48,277 nucleotides of DNA from Acrocarpospora corrugata (lineage in GTDB: Bacteria; Actinomycetota; Actinomycetes; Streptosporangiales; Streptosporangiaceae), in NCBI RefSeq assembly GCF_009687845.1, contig NZ_BLAD01000097.1:1-48277 (forward strand). Direction: 5' to 3'. Positions 41,479 through 48,277 of the stretch are shown one piece after another (position 1 is the first letter of the stretch; every line of letters starts with the position of its first letter). The position numbers and the translations under genes were made by a program. The notes under the pieces are model-generated. The model was not told the origin of the DNA. It did not search any database and was given only the letters and a program-made list of their open reading frames with translations.

Positions 41479-41815
41479 TTGCACAGCACGTCGGAACCCG
41501 CCGCTGTACCGGTGGCTCCCGGACGCCCGCCGCTCCTCGGCCATCTGCTTCCGCTGATCCGCGATCCGCTGGCGTTCCTGTCGTCGCTGCCCGGCCGCGG
41601 GGACCTGGTCGAGGTGCGCGTCGGCCCGACCAAGGCCGGGCTGGATCTTCACCCGGACCACCACCGCCGACGCACTGCTCGGCGGCCACCGGATCCCCGA
41701 GAACACGACCGTCATCTACAGCCCGTACATCCTCCGCCGCCGTGCGGACCTCTTCGACGCGCCCGACCGGTTCGACCCCGACCGGTGGCTGCCCGGCCGG
41801 GTCCAGCCGGGACGC
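41479..41815 (+). pseudogene. Cytochrome P450 remnant with internal deletion
   Basis: The first frame gives a P450 N-terminus: APGRPPLLGHLLPLIRDPLA, then SLPGRGDLVEVRVGPTKA. At about 41636 it jumps in another frame to the C-terminal third: WIFTRTTTADALLGGHRIP, NTTVIYSPYILRRRADLFD and PDRFDPDRWLPGR. About 250 residues, including the I helix and ExxR region, are missing, and the haem-Cys loop is lost at the 3' junction, near 41815. It ends against an oppositely oriented reductase fragment. Confidence 0.85.
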
Positions 41816-41819
41816 CGAA

Positions 41820-42645
41820 CATGACGATGGGCCGGGCAGGATCGGCCGGCAGCCGGAACCGGGGCGCGGAGACGATTTGCAGCGCCAGCCGCTGGCGGCC
41901 CTCGGCGCTCGCCCGGCGCAGGAAATGCGAGGCCGTCCCTTGGCGTTCCCGCGGATACGACCACGGCGTCCGGGCCGAGGTGTAGTCGAGACCGGCGACC
42001 ACCAACCGCAGCGTGGTGGCCGGTTGGCCTGGCGGCGGCGCCGAAGCGATCGAATACGGCCGGAACGGCTCGGGCGGAATCACCGCACAGAACGCGTCGT
42101 TCTCCCGTGGATCGGCCTTCCAGAGCCGGGTGACGTCATATCCGCCCGCGTACAGCAGGTTCAGGACGTCCCAGAGCTCCCACTGGTCCTCCATCCGGGC
42201 GTCCACCACTCGCTGCCACGCGCCCACGGCTGTCAGTTTCACCAGCCGTTTCGCCACCTCCCGCCCGATAGGCCGGAGCCGGGCGAAGCGCAGCAATGTC
42301 CGGAGCGGCAGCACATCGGCCTCGCCGTAGCCTTCCCGGCAGGCCACCGCCGCTCGCCACTTCGGGGTGAGCCGCACCAATTCGTCGCCGGTCGCCTGGA
42401 GGGCGGCGACGGTACGGCGCACCAACTCGTCGTCGTTCTCGGCCAGTACGCCGACCCGATCACCGGGCAAATGGTGCACGCCCTGCCCGGTGACGTCGAT
42501 CTCCAGGTGACAGGTCCAGGCGCCGGACGCTCCGGTGACGACACGGCCCCGGCGGGTGGTCCCGAACGCCACCGGCGGACCCACCGGCGGGCGGCGCTCC
42601 TCGCGGACGACGGCCAGCTCACCGTCCACTTTGTCCCAGGTCCTG
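41820..42645 (-). pseudogene. Flavin reductase fragment (CPR/sulfite reductase FAD-domain type)
   Basis: Minus-strand residues from about 42645 read KVDGELAVVREERRPP, then the connecting/FAD domain: LEIDVTGQGVHHLPGDRVGV, LAENDDELVRRTVAAL, and the FAD-binding PEPFRPYSIASAPP with LRLVVAGLDY, ending ARPIVMFG where a glycine-rich NADPH loop should follow. Both ends are cut. Such reductases feed electrons to P450 enzymes, so this and the P450 scrap may come from one former cluster or fusion protein that was inverted and deleted. Confidence 0.75.
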
Positions 42646-42654
42646 ACCTGGCAG

Positions 42655-43783
42655 TCGCACGTCTGGCGTACGGCGCTGGCACTGCTGTTCAGCGGTGTGC
42701 TGTGGTGGTCCGCGGCGCCCGCGCAGTGGCAGGAGGCCCGAGCGCTGTTCTGGCTCGACCTGTCGCTGGGGATCGTAGCCCTGGGACTGTCCTTCTTCCG
42801 GCGACGCCGGCCGTTCGTGGTCGCGGTGCTCACGAGTGTCCTGGGCGCGGTCTCGGTGACCGCCAACGGCCCGGGTGCCCTCGCGAAGGTCTCGCTCGCC
42901 ACCCGCAGGGTGACCTGGCAGATCGTGGTCGTCGGCCTGCTGGACCTGGTCCCCTCAGCGACCATTCCGATGCTTCAGCCGAACCGGGCCGACGACCTGT
43001 TGTGGATCGACTTCGTATTGGGGCTGCTGTCCGCCATCGCCATGCTGGTCGGAGGCATGTATATCGGCTCACGCCGCGAGCTGCTGTGGACGCTTCGCGA
43101 CCGGGCCGGGCGCGCGGAGGCCGAACAGGCGCTGCGGGTCGAACAAGACCAGTCCAACGAGCGCGCCCGGATCGCCCGCGAGATGCATGATGTGCTGGCC
43201 CCACCGGATCAGCCTGATCGCCATGCACGCCGGTGCCCCCGCCTACCGCACCAACCTGCCCGCCGACAAGATGCGCGAGACGGCGGAGCTGATCCAGGCC
43301 AAATCACACGAGGCGCTCAGCGACCTCAGGCAGGTCCTCGGCGTGCTCCGCGATGGCGACCCGACCGGGGTCGGTGAGCGTCCGCAACCGAACTTCGGGG
43401 ACCTTTCGGCCCTCGTGCTGGAGGCGAAGGGAGCCGGGATGCTGATCCAGTACGACGATCGTGTGTCCGGCGCGGAGCGGATGCCCGATCAGGTCGGCCG
43501 CACGGCGTACCGGATCGTTCAGGAAGGGCTTACCAACGTCCGCAAGCACGCGACTGGAGTGACCGCGCTAGTGCAGGTGTCCGGCTCGCCGACGGAGGGC
43601 GTGAACATTCGGATCCGCAACCCGGCGCGCAGCCCGCACGCGATCAACGCCGTGCTCACGCCGGGAGCGGGTCTGGGCCTGGTCGGACTGGGTGAACGCG
43701 CCAAGCTGGCCGGTGGCCGGCTGGCCAGGCGCCGCGATGGCGGGATCTTCGAGCTGACTGGGTGGCTGCCGTGGAAGGCATGA
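42655..43783 (+). pseudogene. Sensor histidine kinase with 5' truncation and frameshift
   Basis: The first recognisable part is WRTALALLFSGVLWW, followed by several membrane helices (LWIDFVLGLLSAIAMLVGG), then the HisKA_3 region ERARIAREMHDVLA. The next residues HRISLIAMHAGA are in another frame because one extra C appears in the run at about 43198-43203. The ATPase part (DQVGRTAYRIVQEGLTNVRK, LGLVGLGERAKLAGGRL) is intact and ends TGA 43783. The N-terminal start is lost at the junction with the reductase fragment. It pairs with the response regulator through an ATGA overlap. Confidence 0.85.
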
Positions 43784-44439
43784 GCGGCACCCGGCAGATC
43801 CGGGTCCTGATCGTCGACGACGACGCGCTGGTCAGGTCCGGCCTGGAGATGATCCTCGGCGGTGCGCCCGATATCGAAATCGTCGGCCAGGCGGTCGACG
43901 GTCGTGACGGTCTCGCCGCCGCGCGAAAGCACCGGCCGGATGTCATCCTCATGGACATCCGGATGCCCCGGCTCGACGGCCTGGAGGCCACCGAGGCGAT
44001 CGGCTCGTGGGAGGATCCGCCAAAGGTGATCGTCCTGACCACCTTTGACGCCGACGACTACGTGGCCCGGGCGCTCGGCGCCGGCGGTTTCCTGCTCAAG
44101 GAGACCGCACCGGCCGCGATCGTCGACGCGATCCGCAAGGTCGCCGACGGCGACCCGATGTTGTCACCGAGCGTCACCACCAGACTGATCGCCCAACTGA
44201 CCGCCGGTATGGCCCCCGACCGGGCCCGTGCGGCCCGGGGGCGCCTGGCCCGGCTCACCGAACGGGAGCATGACGTGGCGGTCGCCGTGGGGGCCGGGCT
44301 CAGCAACGCGGACATCGCGGCCAAGCTGCACCTGTCCGTGCCCACCGTGAAGACGCACATCGGCCGGCTCTTCGCCAAGCTCGAGGTGACCAACCGGGTG
44401 CAGATCGCCATCTGCGTACACGACGCTGGACTTGCCTGA
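43780..44439 (+). CDS. NarL/LuxR-type response regulator
   Basis: The 219-residue protein from ATG 43780 (overlapping the kinase stop) has a receiver domain with VLIVDDDALVRSGLEMIL, phospho-Asp in DVILMDIRMPRLDG, VIVLTTFDADDYV and the Lys in GFLLKETAP. A LuxR HTH follows: LTEREHDVAVAVGAGLSNAD, IAAKLHLSVPTVKTHIGRLF. It is intact, but its kinase is probably not functional as read. Targets are unknown. Confidence 0.93.
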   Translation: MSGTRQIRVLIVDDDALVRSGLEMILGGAPDIEIVGQAVDGRDGLAAARKHRPDVILMDIRMPRLDGLEATEAIGSWEDPPKVIVLTTFDADDYVARALGAGGFLLKETAPAAIVDAIRKVADGDPMLSPSVTTRLIAQLTAGMAPDRARAARGRLARLTEREHDVAVAVGAGLSNADIAAKLHLSVPTVKTHIGRLFAKLEVTNRVQIAICVHDAGLA

Positions 44440-44521
44440 GGGTGTCCCGTTCGGAAACTGGATTGTGTTCGGTGAGCTGGGGTTTGGGTGCTCCGTTGCA
44501 AGTGGGGCGAGTTCCGCAATG

Positions 44522-44645
44522 TCACATGGCCTCCTTACCGCCAGTGACCCGGGCGAGGAGTACGTCCGGATCCTCGACGCGATCACCGCGCCAGGCGACG
44601 TGCTGGTCGGGCCGGACCAGGACCAGCGCGGCACCGTAGCCTGTC
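44522..44645 (-). pseudogene. FAD-dependent monooxygenase C-terminal fragment
   Basis: About 40 residues, GYGAALVLVRPDQHVAWRGD, then RVEDPDVLLARVTGG, stop TGA 44524-44522. This is the typical end of aromatic ring hydroxylases of the PheA/TfdB family (LVRPDQHVAWR). Nothing upstream remains. The neighbouring 44646-44809 shows no gene. Confidence 0.7.
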
Positions 44646-44809
44646 CCGCTCGAAATTAGGATTCTGGGCTTCAGCTGGGCGTTTTCGTGCGTCAAGCAGC
44701 GTTTGCTGCCGCCTGGAGACCGTCATTCATGACGCTCCTCACCGGTTTTGCGGAGAATCAGTGGTGCCGAATTGTCGGACATGTGTGCACCGCCTCCGTG
44801 TGCTGAAGG

Positions 44810-45213
44810 TCAGCCGCCCCAGAACGTGTACGTGGAACGCTCGGCGTGCAGTTCGAGCCTGTACGCCGTGCACGTGTACTCGTCCGGGCCGAGCGACAGG
44901 GGAACGGCCTGCGGCCCCTGCCACACGACGCCGCTGCCGACTTCGGCGCGGACGCCCAGATCTATCGACAGCGATCCGGCCGCATCCGTGTATTGGATGG
45001 CGGTGTCGCTGATCGAATGGCGAAATGTCAGAAGGCCCTGGTAGACAGCGAAGAAACCCCGCTGGTCGAGATCGCCGGTGCCCCTGAGAAGCATGTCGAG
45101 CTTCCAGTCCCCGGTGCCGTCGTCCCGGAAGTTGAGCGTGTTGTCCGGGCTGGTGTCATTGGTAAGCTCCGCGGTTCCCGGTGAGCTCGGATCCCAGGCG
45201 CTGGTGTTCAGAC
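44810..45213 (-). pseudogene. Fragment of a beta-rich (lipocalin-like) protein, 5' truncated
   Basis: The last approximately 130 residues of a minus-strand protein read coherently: NDTSPDNTLNFRDDGTGDWK, LDMLLRGTGDLDQRGFFAVY, SISDTAIQYTDAAGSLSIDL and a C-terminus ELHAERSTYTFWGG. The alternating pattern suggests a beta-barrel. I do not know the family. Coding character stops at about 45213, where an oppositely oriented LuxR-type gene begins without its N-terminus. Confidence 0.55.
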
Positions 45214-47100
45214 ACTGTTGCTGACCGAACTCGTCGCGGCGCGCCTCGGCCATCTGAGCGAAGACGAGCAGGAGGTCCTCGAGTACGTCACGTTCGCCGA
45301 ACCGATAAGCCTCAACGTCCTCCAGCGGCTCGTCCCCGCCGCGGCCATCGAGACCGTCGAGGCGCGAAAGCTGATCGCGGTCCAACCCGACGGCCTCCGC
45401 AGGCAGGTACGGCTCGCGCACCCCCTCTACGGGGAGGTGACGATGCGGGCCTGCCCCTACCTCCGCCGGGTCCGGCACCTCCGTGAACTCGCCTCCGCTC
45501 TCGCGCGGACCGGTTTGCGCCGTAACGGCGACGCGCTCCGGCTGGCCGTCTGGTGGCTGGAGAGCGACGCGCCCGGCGATCCCGCGGTCCTCCTGAGGGC
45601 CGGCCGGGACGCGCTCGCCGTCCTCGACATCCCGCTGGCCACGCAGCTGGGCTGGGCGGCCCACCGGGCCGGCGGCGGCGTGGCGGCCGGGGCGTGGCTC
45701 ACCGGAGTCCTCAACCTGGCCGGGGAGCACGAGCGGGCCGCCGCGGTGTCGCGCGAGGTGCCCGAGCCCGACGACGACGCCGGTCTGACGGCTCTGGCCG
45801 AGGCCCGGCTCCAGGTGCACGGGCTGGGCCTGGGGCAGATCGACAAGGTGCGCGAGACCTACACCGAGGTGATCGGCCGCCTGCGCTCTCCCTCCCATCG
45901 GGCCCGGATCACGGCCGTGTACGCCTACCAGCTGGCCGTGCAGCTCGACTGCAGGACCGCCGCGGACCTGCCAGAACCGGAAGCCGATCCGGTGCTCGCG
46001 GCCTACGTGGCCCACGCCAAGACCACCGGCCTGGTCCATCTGGGGCGTTACCGGGAGGCGGCGGAACTCGCCGAGCGGGTGCTGGCGGTCGTCGAGGAGT
46101 GGCGTGACGCCCGGCCGATGGCCGTACTCGGGCTGGAAGTCGACCGGCACACGGCCATGCTCCTGAGCGGCGACCTCGCCACCGCCGAACGCCGGATCGT
46201 CGCCGACCACGAGCGGGCCGTGGCCGACCAGCTCTGGCACGGCTGGACCAGCCTGCGGATCATGTGCAGGGCCAGGTCCGCCCGGTTCGCCGGACACGTA
46301 AGAGAGGCCCTGCGGCTGGCCCTGGTGGCGTACGACAGCATGCCCGCCGCCTATCGCGACGTCACGCTCGGCGAGGTCGCCCTGGCCGCGGCGCTCTGCG
46401 GGGACGGGGACACCGCGGCGCAGGCCGTCCGGGCCGGGACGGACGAGCCGCCGTCCAACGGCTACCGGATCATGACCTTCTGGGCGGAACTGGCCCGGCC
46501 GTGGGTCGCCGCGCTCCGGTCGGACCTGGCGACCGCCGTGCGGGCGGGCCTCGCCGTCGCGACCTGGCCCGCGCGCACGACCTGCCCGCATTCGAGCTGA
46601 TCGCGCTGCATGACCTCGTCCGGCTGGGCGCCGCCGAGCAGGTGCGCGACCGCCTGGACCGGGTCGCCGCCGGGCACGACGGAGAGCTTGCCCCGCTGTT
46701 CGCGGAGCACGCCCGAGCGGCCGGGGACGGCGCGGCGTTGCTGGCGGTGGCCGATCGCTTCGACCGGCTCGGCTTCACCCTGTTCGCCGCCGAGGCGGCC
46801 GCGCAGGCGGCCGACGCCTGCCGGGACGACCGGTCACTGGCTTTCGCCCGAGCCAGAGCGTACGCGCTGGCCAGCAGATGCGAGGGGGCCGACACCCCGG
46901 CGCTCAGCCGCGTCGAGCCGCCCGGACTCACGCCGAGCGAGAGCAAAGTCGCCCAACTCGCCGCGGAGGGCAAGACCACCAAAGACATCGCCGCCGAACT
47001 CGTGCTCTCCCGTCGTACGGTCGACAACCATCTCCGTTCGGTGTACCGCAAGCTGGGCATCCACCGCCGAGACGGCCTGCGGCAGGTCGTCAGTCACTGA
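45213..47100 (+). pseudogene. Large LuxR-family (LAL/MalT-like) regulator, truncated and frameshifted
   Basis: The recognisable part starts TELVAARLGHLSEDEQEVLE, the region after the ATPase domain of LAL regulators; the Walker motifs are absent. A helical-repeat region follows (ALRLAVWWLESDAP, ETYTEVIGRLRSPSHRARI, YREAAELAERVLAVVEEWR) up to about 46555, where one base is missing and the frame changes to DLARAHDLPAFELIALHDLV. The C-terminal HTH is intact: LTPSESKVAQLAAEGKTTKD, IAAELVLSRRTVDNHLRSVY, stop TGA 47100. As read it is inactive. Confidence 0.8.
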
Positions 47101-47205
47101 GCGAGCGCGGCATCGCAGTGTCGGGGCGGCAGACCTGGTTCTCGCCGCGGAGACTGACCTTGTCGCATCTCGACCGGGACTCCGAACGCCCCGACTCCGC
47201 CTACC

Positions 47206-48054
47206 TCAGGGCTTGACGGCGATGCCGCCGTACGCCCAGGCGTGGCCACCGGGGATGGGCTCCTGGTACTCGTTCTCGTCCGGACGCCAGTCGACCACCT
47301 CGACGAGGCCGGGTTCGATCAGGTCCCAGCCGGTGAAGAAGCGCGTCACGTCGGCATGTGTGCGGGGAATCATCGGGGCCGTGCCATTTTCGTATGGTTT
47401 GCCCAGTTCCTCCTGCTGGACCTTGGGGGCGAAGTCGAGCGTGATGTGCGAGAGCAGCAGGTGGCTGCCCGGGAGGACCACGGCCTTGCAGTATTCGACG
47501 AGCTGGTGCGGGGCCTCGTCGTCGGTGAGGAAGTGCAGGACGCCGGCCAGGATGAGGCCGACCGGCTTCGAGAAATCGATCACGCGCCGGATCTCGGGGT
47601 GGGACAGGATCACGTCGGGTTCGCGGAGATCCGCCTCGATGACCGTGGTCATCCCGGTCGTGGTGCCCGTTAGCAGCGCCCGCCCGTGAACGAGCACGAT
47701 CGGATCGTTGTCCACGTAGGCCACCCGGGCGTACGGGTTGACCTGCTGGGCGATCTCGTGTGTGTTGCCCTGCGTGGGGATGCCTGTCCCGATGTCGAGG
47801 AATTGTGTGATCCCCGCTTTCGTGGCCAGATGCCGTACGGCCCGGCGGAGGAAGGCCCGATGCGCGCGCACCCCCTCACGCGTCCCCGGCGACACCCTGA
47901 CCAGCTGCTCGGCCGCCTCCCGGTCGGACATGAAGTGGTCCTTGCCGCCCAGCAAATAGTCGTAGATGCGCGCCGGATGCGGAATGTTCGGGTCGATCCG
48001 CGAGGCGGGACTCTGGTCACGAACCGGAGGCAGAGCGTCAGCGGAACCGGTCAT
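47206..48054 (-). CDS. SAM-dependent methyltransferase, DUF574 family
   Basis: The 282-residue protein has the DUF574 start HPARIYDYLLGGKDHFMSDR, the SAM loop QFLDIGTGIPTQGNTHEIAQ, ARVAYVDNDPIVLVHGRALL and PVGLILAGVLHFLTDD. This family is restricted almost wholly to actinomycetes; substrates are unknown. Start is at ATG 48054. The 105-base gap to the LuxR gene and the following 48055-48230 show no gene. Confidence 0.93.
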   Translation of the reverse strand: MTGSADALPPVRDQSPASRIDPNIPHPARIYDYLLGGKDHFMSDREAAEQLVRVSPGTREGVRAHRAFLRRAVRHLATKAGITQFLDIGTGIPTQGNTHEIAQQVNPYARVAYVDNDPIVLVHGRALLTGTTTGMTTVIEADLREPDVILSHPEIRRVIDFSKPVGLILAGVLHFLTDDEAPHQLVEYCKAVVLPGSHLLLSHITLDFAPKVQQEELGKPYENGTAPMIPRTHADVTRFFTGWDLIEPGLVEVVDWRPDENEYQEPIPGGHAWAYGGIAVKP

Positions 48055-48230
48055 ACGCGCTCCCCGGCATTCGTGTAGTGCATGGTTCTCCTTCTATTTC
48101 GACTGACGCTCGCCGCGAAGCTCGCATCAGAAAAGGCCCGTCCGTCTGGCCGGACCGGATGGCACCCTCGCCGGGGCGCCGAAATCGGCGTGAACGGCGT
48201 CGCGGCGGGACCGGGGCGGCCAGACAGGAC

Positions 48231-48277
48231 GGGAGTCAGCAGGGGTCAGTGGGGGTCAGTGGGGGTCAGGCAGGTCA
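48231..48277. repeat. 10-bp tandem repeat at the window edge
   Basis: At least four consecutive 10-base units are visible: GGGAGTCAGC, AGGGGTCAGT, GGGGGTCAGT and GGGGGTCAGG, followed by a shortened CAGGTCA. All share GGTCA or GTCAG. The array continues past the window, so its length is unknown. Confidence 0.75.

Noticed and set aside
45214-46591. Long minus-strand frame over the LuxR gene
   Set aside because: Only its last 130 residues (below about 45213) look like a real protein; the remainder is antisense to the LuxR-type gene.
1-48277. CRISPR arrays, tRNA or rRNA genes, intact transposases
   Set aside because: I saw no regularly spaced repeats of CRISPR type, no cloverleaf I could fold and no complete transposase; the 10-bp array at the right edge is too short-period.

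Overview
The window comes from a high-GC actinomycete, probably of the Streptomyces/Streptosporangiales type. The evidence is strong G/C preference at third codon positions, GTG/TTG starts, twin stop-start overlaps, a large secreted RHS protein, a DUF574-type methyltransferase and the actinobacterial layout of Zur-controlled ribosomal paralogs. I cannot name the genus from sequence alone. I found no tRNA, rRNA, CRISPR array or intact insertion sequence.

Layout. Positions 1-2.1 kb hold a frameshifted hypothetical gene at the edge, a YchJ/SEC-C protein and a PP2C-like protein. From 2.1 to 11.1 kb a two-gene operon on the minus strand encodes a LamG secreted protein and a 2060-residue RHS protein with an unrecognised C-terminal domain. 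From 11.4 to 17.4 kb there are small metabolic and regulatory units (LLM oxidoreductase/HxlR/CMD; XRE regulator/SDR) mixed with broken genes (CARDB-like, berberine-bridge-type oxidase, enoyl-CoA hydratase).

From 17.4 to 34.8 kb lies a zinc-homeostasis island. It has five overlapping genes for cysteine-poor (zinc-independent) ribosomal proteins bL33, bL31, bL28, uS14 and bL32, a divergent COG0523/CobW protein, a Fur-family regulator (Zur) divergent from znuACB, a YcgQ/YcgR permease pair, and a tightly coupled RiPP operon on the minus strand. That operon runs precursor peptide, leader-binding E1-like protein, CocE/NonD hydrolase, two YcaO proteins, a FecCD-type importer (permease, ATPase, lipoprotein) and an EntS-like MFS exporter. 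The DNA before the precursor carries a 19-mer that matches the operator in the zur/znuA gap at 17 of 19 positions, and a related site lies between rpmG and the CobW gene. My reading is that zinc starvation switches on zinc-free ribosomal proteins, a high-affinity Zn importer, and a peptide made from a 62-residue precursor with two 27-residue repeats that each contain His-Thr or His-Ser next to Pro. YcaO-made azolines beside His would be good Zn(II) ligands, so I propose a ribosomal-peptide zincophore with its own exporter and importer. This is inference, but the operator match, gene order and precursor are all visible.

From 35.2 kb to the end, intact genes (alpha/beta hydrolase, ARMT1-like protein, LuxR response regulator, methyltransferase) alternate with fragments and frameshifted genes (YibE/F, ABC ATPase tail, ribonucleotide reductase tail, AraC, P450, flavin reductase, histidine kinase, FAD monooxygenase tail, lipocalin-like tail, large LuxR). 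Several fragments meet at blunt junctions in opposite orientation, which points to repeated deletion and rearrangement, although single-base errors in the assembly could explain some of the frameshifts.
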